Shown here piece by piece: positions 41,934 through 50,606 of a stretch of DNA of 55,026 bases. Position numbers and translations under genes: made by a program. This DNA is from Mycobacterium sp. ACS4331 (GTDB lineage: Bacteria; Actinomycetota; Actinomycetes; Mycobacteriales; Mycobacteriaceae). Each line of letters begins with the position of its first letter. The stretch's first letter is position 1. The stretch is from assembly GCF_001667265.1 (NCBI RefSeq), contig NZ_LZHW01000051.1, positions 1 to 55,026 of the forward strand, read 5' to 3'. Below the pieces are notes generated by a model. The model did no database searches. It had not been told where the DNA came from and saw only the letters and a program-made list of their open reading frames with translations.

Positions 41934-42347
41934 GTGAGCATGCCGTCACCCATCGCAGACCAGGACGCGGCCGCCGACCTGCCGCCCGGCACCACGCCGT
42001 ACTACGCGCGCATGCACAAGTGGATCAAGCGGGCCGTGCTGGTGTGCCTGGTCGCGCTGGTCATCGAAGGAGCCTTCACTCTGCCGTTCATGGCGGTGTA
42101 CTACGGCTACCCGACGTTGAGCCTCACCGAGATCTGCAGTGAACTGCTCAAGGTCCGGTACTCCGACGACGACCTGGAGTGCAAGTACCCGTATCCGCCG
42201 CTAGGTCCCCCCGAAGGCGCCGAGGGCAAGGACACCGCGCAGGACGAATGGGGCATCCAGCCCATCCCCAAGTACCACCGCCTCGGATTCCGCGAACTCG
42301 TCCGCATCCACGAGGAGCGTGAGGCGCGTCAGGCCGCGGGTGGGTGA
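41934..42347 (+). CDS. Membrane-anchored protein of the cluster (137 aa)
   Basis: The product has a short cytoplasmic head, one strong membrane helix (about residues 33-57) and an ~80-residue tail with Cys68 and Cys83, an acidic-Pro stretch ([16 protein letters not shown]) and an Arg/Glu-rich end. The tail lacks CxxCH, so it is not a c-type cytochrome such as NorC. GAGGAG 6 nt before the GTG and the 26-bp gap to the previous gene show it is the last gene of the operon. It is unrelated to families I recognise and may be an accessory subunit. Confidence 0.7.
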   Translation: MSMPSPIADQDAAADLPPGTTPYYARMHKWIKRAVLVCLVALVIEGAFTLPFMAVYYGYPTLSLTEICSELLKVRYSDDDLECKYPYPPLGPPEGAEGKDTAQDEWGIQPIPKYHRLGFRELVRIHEEREARQAAGG

Positions 42348-42391
42348 GTCCCGTCGGTAACAATTGACACTTCCGCAACGACTACACCGAC

Positions 42392-42970
42392 ATGCGCAGT
42401 CGATGCAGGTGTGCGGTCGCGGCAGTGGCGGTCGCGGTGGCGACAGTCCTGGGCCAGATCGCCCCGGTGGCCGCGGCCGCGGCCCCGACGCCGGTGGCCA
42501 AGGATTTCACCAAGCCGGCCATCGTGATCCTGGGCTACGGACTCAATCCGGACGGCACCATGCAGACCATCCTGCGGCGCCGCGTGCTGACCGGCCTGGC
42601 GGTCGCCCAGTTCTTCCCGCAGTCGCCCGTCATCGTCACGGGCGGCAACCCGCGCAGCGGCATCACCGAAGCCGAGCAGATGCGCAGAATGCTGGTCTCC
42701 CTTGGGTTTCCGAACCGACGGGTGATCGTCGAACCCAAGGCGAACAGCACCGTCCAGAACGCCGCGTTCTCGGTGCCGCTGGCCAAGAACGCCGGCACCA
42801 CGGGAATCATTCTGGTGACCTCGTCCACCCACCAGGGCCGGGCCGACAGCAACTTCGTCGACGCGGGCGGCCATCTGCTCGCGACGGTCAGCTACCCGGA
42901 CGGCAACCCGATGGTCAACATCGTGCAGTTCGCCCGCGATGCCGTCAGCCCCTTCACCAACTTCGGTTAA
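42392..42970 (+). CDS. Exported YdcF/DUF218-family protein
   Basis: The 192-aa protein starts with a signal peptide (Ala/Val-rich core, cleavage near APVAAAAA, residue ~30). The mature part has the DUF218 (SanA/YdcF/ElyC) fold: IVILGYGLNPDGT at about 44-56, VIVTGGNPRSGITEAEQM near 80-97 and VEPKANSTVQNAAF near 112. Family members are linked to cell-envelope metabolism; the biochemical role is not fixed. TTGACA at 42364 may be a -35 box. It converges on the DUF2237 gene and their stop codons share TTAA. Confidence 0.82.
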   Translation: MRSRCRCAVAAVAVAVATVLGQIAPVAAAAAPTPVAKDFTKPAIVILGYGLNPDGTMQTILRRRVLTGLAVAQFFPQSPVIVTGGNPRSGITEAEQMRRMLVSLGFPNRRVIVEPKANSTVQNAAFSVPLAKNAGTTGIILVTSSTHQGRADSNFVDAGGHLLATVSYPDGNPMVNIVQFARDAVSPFTNFG

Positions 42971-43356
42971 CCCAGCGAGCCGGCATCGTCGGGCACGTCG
43001 ACGGCGTGCTCACGCAGCACCTCCAACGGCACGACGTCCAGCGTCCGCTCGTGCGTGCACGCCAGCACCACCGGCGCGGCGCACCCGTCCTCGTGGGCGC
43101 GCAGCCAGTTGGCGGCGGTCACGCACCAGCGGTCCCCCGGAACGAGGCCGGGAAAGCGGTAGGCGGGCATCGGCGTGGTCAGGTCGTTGCCGATCGCGCG
43201 CTGGTGCGCCAGGAACTCGGCGGTGACCACCGCGCAGATGGTGTGCAGTCCGACATCCTCGGGCCCACTCGAGCAACAGCCGTCCCGGTAGAACCCCGTC
43301 AGTGGGTCGGTACCGCACTCCTGCAGCGGGCCGCCCAGCACATTGCGGTCAGGCAT
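42967..43356 (-). CDS. DUF2237-family protein
   Basis: The 129-aa protein matches DUF2237 nearly end to end: NVLGGPLQEC at residues 5-14, TDPLTGFYRDGCC at 16-28, GPEDVGLHT at 31-39, FPGLVPGDRWC at 68-78 and ATHE-like CTHERTLDVVPL near 99-110. The conserved Cys residues suggest metal or redox chemistry but no function is established. It stands alone on the minus strand. GATACT lies 6 nt before the ATG, so it may also be leaderless. Confidence 0.85.
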   Translation of the reverse strand: MPDRNVLGGPLQECGTDPLTGFYRDGCCSSGPEDVGLHTICAVVTAEFLAHQRAIGNDLTTPMPAYRFPGLVPGDRWCVTAANWLRAHEDGCAAPVVLACTHERTLDVVPLEVLREHAVDVPDDAGSLG

Positions 43357-43375
43357 TCGTCGAGTATCGCAGCCC

Positions 43376-43930
43376 TCAGGGATTCGGGCGGGGTTCGAAC
43401 GCGGGACCCAACAGGCGTTCCACGAGGGCGCGCTCCTGCGCGGGATCCTTGACCGGCCAGGACCACAGCGCCAGGAACACCCGGATGAGCATCTGGGTGT
43501 CCAACGGGTCGGGCGAGTCCTGTCCGAGCATCTCGGCCGCCAGTGCCGTGACCATCGGGGACGTGGTCAACCAGTCCGATCCCGGCTGCATCGTCCGCAT
43601 GATGCGCCGCAGGGGATCTGACCGTATGCGCTGCAGCGCCACGACCGTGGCCGTCACCACCCGCTCGGCGCCGGTCAGTCCCTCGATCGCCGTGCGCACC
43701 TCCGCGACCACCATCAGCGCCTGACGCGCGACGACGGCCTCACGGATCGCGGTCTTGCCGCCGGTGTGCCGATAGATGGTCGCCGGCGAACAGTGCACCG
43801 CGGCGGCCAGCGCGTCGATGGTGAAGGCGTCGTAGCCGTGGCGCGCGATCAGGTCCGCGGCACCGGCGTAGATCCGCTCGGCCGCCGCGTCGGACCGATC
43901 CCCACCGACCAGCCAGTCGTTGCGTGACAT
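43376..43930 (-). CDS. TetR-family transcriptional regulator (divergent to P450)
   Basis: The 184-aa protein has a TetR helix-turn-helix at residues about 33-65 (DALAAAVHCSPATIYRHTGG) followed by a ligand-binding domain with a Trp-rich segment. ATG 43930 is preferred over upstream codons, which would lie within the operator. The gene is divergent from the P450 at 44098, with a perfect palindrome in the gap, so it probably represses the P450. Confidence 0.82.
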   Translation of the reverse strand: MSRNDWLVGGDRSDAAAERIYAGAADLIARHGYDAFTIDALAAAVHCSPATIYRHTGGKTAIREAVVARQALMVVAEVRTAIEGLTGAERVVTATVVALQRIRSDPLRRIMRTMQPGSDWLTTSPMVTALAAEMLGQDSPDPLDTQMLIRVFLALWSWPVKDPAQERALVERLLGPAFEPRPNP

Positions 43931-43941
43931 CGATACAGAAT

Positions 43942-43956
43942 CTCTCATCATGAGAG
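43942..43956. promoter_or_regulatory. TetR operator palindrome
   Basis: CTCTCA-TCA-TGAGAG is a perfect palindrome with 6-bp arms, 12 bp upstream of the TetR start and 142 bp before the P450. A further CTCTCA half-site is nearby at 43972-43977. Confidence 0.55.
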
Positions 43957-44097
43957 GAATAGCGAGCTTTCTCTCACCCTGCTCCGCAGGTCGGCGCCCC
44001 CGGGTGAGACGGACCCCGCTGCGCGGCGGCGTGCTCCGCCTGTCGACTTCGCCGCTGGTCATTGACGTTGTCGGGGCTGCGGCAGCAGCCTCGTTGC

Positions 44098-45315
44098 ATG
44101 CCGGTTCTCGACGACCCGATGACGCTCTTCGGCGCTGCCGGTGTGCGCGATCCCTACCCGCTGTTCGACCAGATGCGCGCCGAGGCGCCCCTGCACCGCA
44201 TCGGTGACTCCGGCTTCTACGCCGTGTGCTCCTGGGATGCCGTCGTGGAGGCCATCACCCGGGTCGATGACTTCTCGTCCAACCTCACCGCCGTGATGGT
44301 GTTCGGTGACGGCGGGGAGGTGACCCCGTTTCCCATGGGCGAACTCGATGGGCCGATCCATGCCCTCGCCACCGCCGATGACCCGGTTCATGCGGTGCAC
44401 CGCAGGATTCTGCTGCCGCACCTGTCGGCCAAACGTGTGCAGGTCATCAGTGAGTACGCGCAGCGGACGGCGCGCCAGCTGATCGCGGACGGCTTGTCCG
44501 ACGGCACGATCGACTGGATGGGCGGCGTGGCGAACCGACTGCCGATGATGGTCGTCACTCGCCTGCTGGGGCTTCCCGAGGACGACGTCGACAAACTGGT
44601 CGACCTCGGTTACCGCGCGGCCAGTCTGCTCGACGGTATCGGAACCGCCGAACACATGGAGAGCGCCGGGATGGCCGCCATGGAGCTGTCCGGTTACGTG
44701 CTCGAGCATTTCCACGCCGCCGCCGACGCGCCGACACCGGGATTGATCGGCGACCTCGCCAGCCGTTGTGCCGGTGGGGAAATCGAGGAGATGACGGCGC
44801 TGACCATGATGATCACGCTGTTCAGCGCCGCGGGGGAGTCGACCGCCTCGCTGTTGGGCAGCGCGGCATGGATTCTGGCGACGCGACCCGCCGTGCAGCG
44901 GCAACTGCGTGACGACCCGAATCTGCTGGGCGCCTTCGTCGAGGAGGCGCTGCGGTACGAGGCGCCGTTTCGAGGGCACTACCGGCACGTGCGTCACGAC
45001 ACCGCACTGGCCGGAGTGGACCTGCCGGCGGGCTCGCGACTGTTGCTGATGTGGGGAGCGGCCAACCGGGACGCACGGCAGTTCGACGCGCCGAACGACT
45101 TTCGACTCGACCGCGCCTCGGCCAAGGGGCACATCACCTTCGGCAAGGGCGCGCACTTCTGTGTCGGGGCGGCGCTGGCCCGGCTGGAGGCCAGGATCGT
45201 GCTCGGTGAGCTGTTGGCCGGCACCAGCTGGATCGAGGCCGACGAGGTGGGGGACTGGGTGCCCAGCGTCCTGGTGCGGCGCCTCGAGGGGCTGCGGCTC
45301 AGGGTGCAGGACTGA
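44098..45315 (+). CDS. Cytochrome P450
   Basis: The 405-aa P450 has the I-helix AAGESTAS near residue 243 (Glu-Ser in place of Asp-Thr), an ExxR motif in EEALRYEAP near 281 and the haem loop FGKGAHFCVGAALAR with Cys355. ATG 44098 (MPVLDDP) is chosen because conserved sequence begins there; no clear Shine-Dalgarno sequence is present. Its redox partners are not encoded nearby. A divergent TetR gene with an intervening palindrome is the likely repressor. The substrate is unknown. Confidence 0.88.
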   Translation: MPVLDDPMTLFGAAGVRDPYPLFDQMRAEAPLHRIGDSGFYAVCSWDAVVEAITRVDDFSSNLTAVMVFGDGGEVTPFPMGELDGPIHALATADDPVHAVHRRILLPHLSAKRVQVISEYAQRTARQLIADGLSDGTIDWMGGVANRLPMMVVTRLLGLPEDDVDKLVDLGYRAASLLDGIGTAEHMESAGMAAMELSGYVLEHFHAAADAPTPGLIGDLASRCAGGEIEEMTALTMMITLFSAAGESTASLLGSAAWILATRPAVQRQLRDDPNLLGAFVEEALRYEAPFRGHYRHVRHDTALAGVDLPAGSRLLLMWGAANRDARQFDAPNDFRLDRASAKGHITFGKGAHFCVGAALARLEARIVLGELLAGTSWIEADEVGDWVPSVLVRRLEGLRLRVQD

Positions 45316-45369
45316 GCGTCCGGCGCGCGATGCCGCCCGGGTGGTCGGCGATTCTGGCATTCCGTGCCT

Positions 45370-45375
45370 TAAGGT
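45370..45375 (+). promoter_or_regulatory. -10 hexamer of a leaderless promoter
   Basis: TAAGGT ends 6 nt before GTG 45382, supporting that start over the ATG at 45391. Confidence 0.4.
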
Positions 45376-45381
45376 CTGGCT

Positions 45382-46224
45382 GTGCCTCAGATGGATCGCC
45401 GGAGTTTGATGATGATGGCGGGTCTCGGTGTTGCCGCCGCCGCCCTTCCCCTTCCCACGGCGTTGGCCGAACCGCTGCAACCGGACGCCCCGGCGCCGGG
45501 GCCGCGGGCCCAGGCCCAGACCGGCATGCTGTTCGCCGACGAGTTCGACGGTCCGGCGGGATCGAGCGTCGATTACGCCAAGTGGCGTGTGATGCCGGCC
45601 CGCGAGCGGATCAAGAACCCGGTGTTCTGGGATCGCCCCGAGAACATGGGCGAATACCGCGACAGCCGGGAGAACCTGTTCCTCGACGGCAGGGGCAACC
45701 TCGTCATCCGCGCCACCAAGGAGGGCGACAAGTACTTCGGCGCCAAGATCGTCGGCACGCAGCCGGTGGGCATCGGCAGCACCTGGGAAGCCCGCATCAA
45801 GCTCGAGTGTCTGACCGCGGGCTGCTGGCCGGCGTGGTGGATTCTCAACGACAACCCGGTCGACGGTGGCGAGATCGACCTCATGGAGTGGTACGGCAAC
45901 GGTGAGTGGCCGTCGGGCACCACGGTGCACTCCCTGCTGGACGGCACCTCGCACGTCACCCAGCCGATGGCCGTCGACGGTAACTGGCACACCTGGCGCG
46001 CCACGTGGGACCAGAACGGCATCTACTTCTGGAAGGACTACGTTCCGGGCATGGAGCCGTACTTCCAGGTGCCCGCGTTCTCCATGGATCCGTGGCCGTT
46101 CAACAATCCCGGCTACACCTTCGTACCGGTGCTCAACGTCGCGGTCGCGGGTTCCGGCGGTGGGGATCCGGCCGGAGGCTCCTATCCTGCGCAAATGCTG
46201 GTCGATTACGTTCGGGTCTTCTGA
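45382..46224 (+). CDS. Secreted glycoside hydrolase family 16 protein (beta-glucanase-like)
   Basis: The 280-aa protein has a twin-arginine-type signal peptide (DRRSLMMMAGLG, hydrophobic to residue ~28, cleavage after ALA). The mature part is a GH16 jelly-roll with the catalytic motif GEIDLMEW: Glu164 nucleophile, Asp166 and Glu169 acid/base. Family members cut beta-1,3/1,4-glucans or related polysaccharides; the M. tuberculosis homologue (Rv0315) is described as a beta-1,3-glucanase-like protein. It would act outside the cell, on environmental glucan or on a capsule component. Confidence 0.9.
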   Translation: MPQMDRRSLMMMAGLGVAAAALPLPTALAEPLQPDAPAPGPRAQAQTGMLFADEFDGPAGSSVDYAKWRVMPARERIKNPVFWDRPENMGEYRDSRENLFLDGRGNLVIRATKEGDKYFGAKIVGTQPVGIGSTWEARIKLECLTAGCWPAWWILNDNPVDGGEIDLMEWYGNGEWPSGTTVHSLLDGTSHVTQPMAVDGNWHTWRATWDQNGIYFWKDYVPGMEPYFQVPAFSMDPWPFNNPGYTFVPVLNVAVAGSGGGDPAGGSYPAQMLVDYVRVF

Positions 46225-46320
46225 GTCGCCACTTAGCCGAGGTGGGCGTACCAGTTTGGTCATCACAGGGGTTATGCTCGGGCAGATACGGCAAAGGAGC
46301 CGCGGCGCAGGAGGGTCCCG

Positions 46321-47235
46321 TTGAGCACACGAACCGCAATCGAGCTTCCCCCCAGTCGACCGGTCATCGTCCGGGGCGCCGACGGCACCCGACTGCACAC
46401 CGAGGTGTTCGGACCGGAGGACGGTTATCCCGTCGTGCTGGCGCACGGCATCACGTGCGCCATTCGGGTCTGGCGGGAACAGATCAACGACCTGGCCCGG
46501 GATCACCGGGTCATCGCGTTCGACCACCGCGGGCACGGGCGCAGCGGTGTCCCGCCGCGGGGGCACTACAGCCTCAATCACCTGGCCGCCGACCTCGACG
46601 CGGTTCTGGAGGCGACGCTGGCGCCCGGTGAGCGCGCCGTGATCGCGGGGCACTCGATGGGCGGCATCGCCATCGAGGCGTGGTCTGAGCGGTACCGGCA
46701 CAAGGTGGCCGACCGCGCCGACGCGGTGGCCCTGATCAACACCACCACGGGTGAACTCGTCCGGCAGGTGAAGTTCCTCGCGCTGACCCCGCGCCTGGCC
46801 AACCCGCGGGCCGTCGTCGCCACCCAGGTCATCCGCAACTTCGGCGGGATCCCTGCGCTGCGTGCGGTGAAGGGCCCGAGCCGCGGCGTCGTCGCGCGGC
46901 TGGCGGTCGGTCGGGATGCGGACCCGGCGATCACTGATTTCGTCTACGAACTCTTCGCCACCACGCCGCCCGCGGGCCGCGGGGGCTGCGCGCGAATGCT
47001 GATGGATTCGGTCGAGAAGCGGCACATCCCACTCGACGGGCTGACGGTGCCCACTCTGGTCATCGGCAGCACGCATGACCGCCTGCTGCCGATTGCCGCG
47101 CAGCGCCGGATCGCCGACGTGGTGCCCAACCTCGTCGACTTCGTCGAACTGCCCGGCGGGCACTGCGGCATCCTCGAACATCCCGAGGCGGTCAACAGCC
47201 GACTGCGGTCGCTGGTCGACTCGGTGCGCGGCTAA
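46321..47235 (+). CDS. Alpha/beta-fold hydrolase
   Basis: The 304-aa protein has the alpha/beta-hydrolase triad: nucleophile Ser112 in GHSMGG, Asp253 in STHDRL and His281 in GGHCG. The oxyanion-hole motif HGIT is near residue 42. The fold resembles haloperoxidase/esterase types; substrate unknown, lipid or ester likely. It starts with TTG at 46321, with AGGAGG 6 nt upstream, and no better ATG exists near. It converges with the amine oxidase gene; the last 4 bp overlap. Confidence 0.85.
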   Translation: MSTRTAIELPPSRPVIVRGADGTRLHTEVFGPEDGYPVVLAHGITCAIRVWREQINDLARDHRVIAFDHRGHGRSGVPPRGHYSLNHLAADLDAVLEATLAPGERAVIAGHSMGGIAIEAWSERYRHKVADRADAVALINTTTGELVRQVKFLALTPRLANPRAVVATQVIRNFGGIPALRAVKGPSRGVVARLAVGRDADPAITDFVYELFATTPPAGRGGCARMLMDSVEKRHIPLDGLTVPTLVIGSTHDRLLPIAAQRRIADVVPNLVDFVELPGGHCGILEHPEAVNSRLRSLVDSVRG

Positions 47236-48575
47236 CCGGTCAGCGCGCCTTCGACCTCGTCGGCCGCACGCAGTCCCGAGCGGACCGCGCCGTCGAGGAA
47301 CCCCGTCCAGGCGTCGGCGGTCTCGGTGCCGGCCCAGAACAGTGAGCCGACCGGCTCCCGCAGCACCCGGCCCACAGTGGTCCACGAGCCGGGTGGCACC
47401 GCGGCGGTCGGGCCACCCGGTGAGAACGGTTCTGTGCCCCAACTGAAGTCGAGATAGTCGATGGGATGAAGCGCGGCGTCGCCGAAGAGCGCCGCGAAGC
47501 CGCGCAGGGCGTGTTCCCGGCGCTGCTCGGGTGGCTGCGTGTCGAACTCGCGGGGGTCGACGAATCCCAACAGGATGCCCGGTCCGTCGCTGCGGGGACT
47601 GACATCGAACGTGATGAACACCGGCCCGGTGTCCGACAACGCCTCACCAGAGCAGCCGTCGGCGCGCCAGAACGGCGTCTCATACGCCGCGTAGGCCTTG
47701 CTGAGTCTGCCCTGCGGCCAGCGCGACGGCAGTTCGGCGTGCCCGTCCGGCAGCGCGGGGCTGAACTCGATGGCGGCGCGGTGCTGTGGAGGCACCGCGA
47801 TCACGACGGCCCGCGCGCTCACCGATCCCGCCGCGGAATGCACCGTCGCCCCGTCGTCGGTGTGCTCGACACCGTAAACCGCGGCGCCCAGCACCACGGC
47901 ATCCCCGAGTTCCTCAGCCATCCGCAGCGCGATCGACTGGGTTCCGGCGGCGAACCGGTCCTGCTGCGCGCCATTGGCCACGTCGAGCAGGCGGTCCAGT
48001 CCGCCCGCGGCCGCGACATAGCGCGCCGCGTGCAGCATGGACACCTCGGAGGGTTCCGCACCCCAGGTGACCCGCGACATGATCGCCATCAGGTCCAGCG
48101 TCGTCGAGGATGCGCGCTTTTTCGTGAGCCAATCCTGCAGCGACATCGAGTCGAGTTCGTGTGCGTGCAGGGCCGCGCCCGGCCTGTCCACGGGGACTCC
48201 GCGGGCCGCGCGGGTGAACTGCCAGCGCACGCGCGCGATGTTGAGCAGTCCACCGATCGACAGCGCGGGGACGGTTCCCGAGTACGACCGCACGCTGCCG
48301 CGCCAGTTGATCAGGTTCTTCCCGTCGCAGAACGTCGGCGTGGTGGGGCAGCCGAGTTCGGCCGCGAGCGCCAGCACCGCGTCTTGGGTGGGTCCCACGA
48401 AGGTGGCGCCGAGGTCGACCGGCAGGCCCGCCACCGCACCGGTGTACGACCGGCCGCCGACCCGGTCGCGTCCCTCGAGCACCAGGACCCCAAGGCCCCG
48501 CCGATTGAGTTCCCGCGCGGCGGTCAACCCCGCGAATCCGGCACCGATCACCACGACATCTGTCTGCGCACGCAC
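47232..48575 (-). CDS. Flavin monoamine oxidase family protein
   Basis: The 447-aa FAD amine oxidase has the N-terminal GAGFAG dinucleotide motif at residues 11-16 and the [14 protein letters not shown] motif near 32-45 that follows the Rossmann fold. The C-terminal FAD-binding block [19 protein letters not shown] is near 414-432. Such enzymes oxidise amines or polyamines with O2, giving aldehyde, NH3 and H2O2. It is convergent with the hydrolase and divergent from the LLM oxidoreductase. A 32-bp gap separates the two divergent starts, so promoters must overlap. Confidence 0.88.
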   Translation of the reverse strand: MRAQTDVVVIGAGFAGLTAARELNRRGLGVLVLEGRDRVGGRSYTGAVAGLPVDLGATFVGPTQDAVLALAAELGCPTTPTFCDGKNLINWRGSVRSYSGTVPALSIGGLLNIARVRWQFTRAARGVPVDRPGAALHAHELDSMSLQDWLTKKRASSTTLDLMAIMSRVTWGAEPSEVSMLHAARYVAAAGGLDRLLDVANGAQQDRFAAGTQSIALRMAEELGDAVVLGAAVYGVEHTDDGATVHSAAGSVSARAVVIAVPPQHRAAIEFSPALPDGHAELPSRWPQGRLSKAYAAYETPFWRADGCSGEALSDTGPVFITFDVSPRSDGPGILLGFVDPREFDTQPPEQRREHALRGFAALFGDAALHPIDYLDFSWGTEPFSPGGPTAAVPPGSWTTVGRVLREPVGSLFWAGTETADAWTGFLDGAVRSGLRAADEVEGALTG

Positions 48576-48594
48576 GGGGTCCAGTCAAGCGCAT

Positions 48595-48600
48595 TAGGCT
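48595..48600 (+). promoter_or_regulatory. -10 hexamer of a leaderless promoter
   Basis: TAGGCT ends 7 nt before GTG 48608 with no Shine-Dalgarno sequence in the gap. Confidence 0.4.
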
Positions 48601-48607
48601 GCGGCCC

Positions 48608-49585
48608 GTGAAGATCTTGACAGCGTTGTCCGGTCCCGTTGACGCGATCGAGCGCACCCGCGCGCTCAAGGAGGCCGGCGCCGCGGGTGTCTTCACGTTC
48701 GAGGGTCCGCACGACGTGTTCGCGCCGCTGACGCTGGCCAGCACGGTGGGCGGGTTGGACCTGATGACCAACGTCGCGATCGCTTTCCCGCGCAATCCGA
48801 TTCACCTCGCACACCAGGCGGTCGACCATCAGCAGCTGTCCGGTGGGCGGTTCGTGCTCGGGTTGGGGACCCAGATCCGGACCCAGATCGAGAAGCGGTT
48901 CGGGGCCGAGTTCGACCGTCCGGTGGCGCGGATGACGGAGTTGATCGAGGCGCTGCGGGCGATCTTCCACACCTGGTCGACGGGTGAGCGGCTGACCTTC
49001 CGCGGTGACTTCTACTCGCACACGCTGATGACCCCGAACTTCAGCCCGCCGAGCCTGCCGTATGGCCCTCCACCGATTTATGTTGGCGCCCTTGGTCCCC
49101 GGCTGACACGGGCGACGGCCGAACACGCCGACGGACTGCTGGTGATGCCGTTCGGGACCAAGCGCTTCCTGCACGAACACACCATGCCGGCGGTGCGCGA
49201 GGGCGTCGCGGCCTCGGGACGGCGACCCGACCAGTTCACGGTGGTGCCCGAGATCATCGTGTCGCCGGGCGAGGACCACTCGGGGACTCGCCGCCTGTTG
49301 GCGTTCTACGGGTCGACGCCGGCCTACCGGCCGGTCCTGGACGCGCACGGGTGGGGCGATCTGCAGCCCGAACTGCACGCGTTGAGCAAGCAGGGCCGCT
49401 GGCAGGAGATGGGGGACCTGATCGACGACGACGTGCTGGGCACCATCGCGGCCGTGGGCAGTCCGGCCGACATCGCCGCGCACATCAAGGACCGGGTCGA
49501 CGGGGTGGCCGACACCGTGTGCATCTACTCCGGTGGCGCGTTGTCGGTTCAGCAGATCGGCGAGATCATCGACGCGCTGCGGTGA
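48608..49585 (+). CDS. LLM-class F420-dependent oxidoreductase
   Basis: The 325-aa TIM-barrel protein belongs to the luciferase-like (bacterial luciferase/F420) family. Landmarks are the TNVAIAFPRNPIHLAHQA segment near residue 54, the GRFVLGLGTQ motif near 80-89 and a PPPIYVGALGP motif near 152. Mycobacteria use F420 for many of these oxidoreductases. Overall it resembles the TIGR03617-type uncharacterised group; the substrate is unknown. GTG is the start, with a leaderless-type -10. Confidence 0.87.
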   Translation: MKILTALSGPVDAIERTRALKEAGAAGVFTFEGPHDVFAPLTLASTVGGLDLMTNVAIAFPRNPIHLAHQAVDHQQLSGGRFVLGLGTQIRTQIEKRFGAEFDRPVARMTELIEALRAIFHTWSTGERLTFRGDFYSHTLMTPNFSPPSLPYGPPPIYVGALGPRLTRATAEHADGLLVMPFGTKRFLHEHTMPAVREGVAASGRRPDQFTVVPEIIVSPGEDHSGTRRLLAFYGSTPAYRPVLDAHGWGDLQPELHALSKQGRWQEMGDLIDDDVLGTIAAVGSPADIAAHIKDRVDGVADTVCIYSGGALSVQQIGEIIDALR

Positions 49586-49603
49586 CCTCTGCCGCCGGCC
49601 CGG

Positions 49604-50488
49604 TCAGCGCAGACGCACCATCCGGGTGGTCGAACTCTCGTCGAGTTCGACCAAGTCCGACCGTGAGCGCAGGAAATCGCTGAACGACCGGAACCCCAGC
49701 GACTTCTCGCTGAACGACGGGTCCATGCGCTTCATCTGCGCCTTGACCGTCGAGTTGTGCAGCCAGTCGGTGTCGTCCTTGTCCATGCCGATGCGGATGG
49801 CGCGGGTCAGCAGGCCGGTGGCCTCGGCCTGCGCGTCGGGGGCATCGGGTTCGGCGCGGGCCGCGGTCCTGCCCCGCCGTTTTGGCGGTGCGGCGTCCTC
49901 GGTGGGGGCGGGCACGAACGCCGGAACGCTGGGCAGGGCGTCGTAGATGACGAACTCGTCGCACGCCGCGGCCAGCATGCGGCTCGACGATCCCGCCATG
50001 CCGATGCCGACCACGAAGCGGCCCAACCGTTTACAGCGCTGCGCCAGCGGGATGTAGTCGGAGTCGCCGGCCACGATCACCACGTGGGTGAGGTCGGGCA
50101 GCCGGAACATATCCTCGACCGCATCGACGGCGAGCCGGATGTCGGCGCCGTTCTTGCCGTACGCCGCCGCGGGGAACAGCTGCACCAGGTCGACGGCCCG
50201 GCCGACCAGTTGGCCGCGGTAGTCGGCGTTGATGTCGGCGGACCAGTCGGCGTAGGCGCGGGTGAGCACCAGGGTCCCGAAGGAGGCCGCGAAGTCGATG
50301 ATCGCACCCACGTCGACGGTCGCGCGGGTGAGCCGGTCCGCGGCATCCGGCGGCGGTTTGGCCTTGTCGCGCTGGAACGAGTTGCGGCCGTTGACCTGGT
50401 CGTACCTCGAGATCACGATGTTGTCGAAATCGAGGTACACCGCGACGCGTGACTCGCCTGTCTCCGTCATCACCCCAGTGTCGGCCAT
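49604..50488 (-). CDS. NYN-domain ribonuclease-like protein with C-terminal OST-HTH/LOTUS domain
   Basis: The 294-aa protein starts with a PIN-like NYN nuclease domain (about residues 14-170). Its acidic metal-binding residues are visible: Asp20 and Asp22 in YLDFDN, Asp116 in GADIRL, Asp142 and Asp144 in GDSDY. After a basic-acidic linker (about 180-215) is an OST-HTH (LOTUS) domain at about 222-294, often an RNA-binding module. This NYN-OST-HTH pairing suggests RNA degradation or processing. The first codons allow ATG at 50488 or 50470. Confidence 0.85.
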   Translation of the reverse strand: MADTGVMTETGESRVAVYLDFDNIVISRYDQVNGRNSFQRDKAKPPPDAADRLTRATVDVGAIIDFAASFGTLVLTRAYADWSADINADYRGQLVGRAVDLVQLFPAAAYGKNGADIRLAVDAVEDMFRLPDLTHVVIVAGDSDYIPLAQRCKRLGRFVVGIGMAGSSSRMLAAACDEFVIYDALPSVPAFVPAPTEDAAPPKRRGRTAARAEPDAPDAQAEATGLLTRAIRIGMDKDDTDWLHNSTVKAQMKRMDPSFSEKSLGFRSFSDFLRSRSDLVELDESSTTRMVRLR

Positions 50489-50606
50489 GGGGAACGCGTC
50501 AGGCGGCCGATCGGCGGGCCAGGCTGCACCGAACGCTTTACATGACGTCGCTGCGCTGTCACAGTGGCCTGAGCCGAGGGGCCCGGCACACGGAGGTGCG
50601 ACTCAC

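Noticed and set aside
37834..42347. Assignment of the cluster as a particulate methane/ammonia (CuMMO) monooxygenase
   Set aside because: The membrane proteins do not show PmoA/PmoC motifs known to me, and there is no PmoB-like large periplasmic subunit; the activase context alone does not prove it.
37834..42347. Assignment of the cluster as a NO reductase operon (norCBQDEF)
   Set aside because: No NorB (12-helix haem-copper protein) and no CxxCH cytochrome NorC is encoded; only NorQ- and NorD-like proteins are present.
44059..47442. 1127-codon open frame on the minus strand across the P450, GH16 and hydrolase genes
   Set aside because: It spans three well-supported plus-strand genes and their gaps; the translation is low-complexity Arg/Gly/His-rich shadow sequence with no domain.
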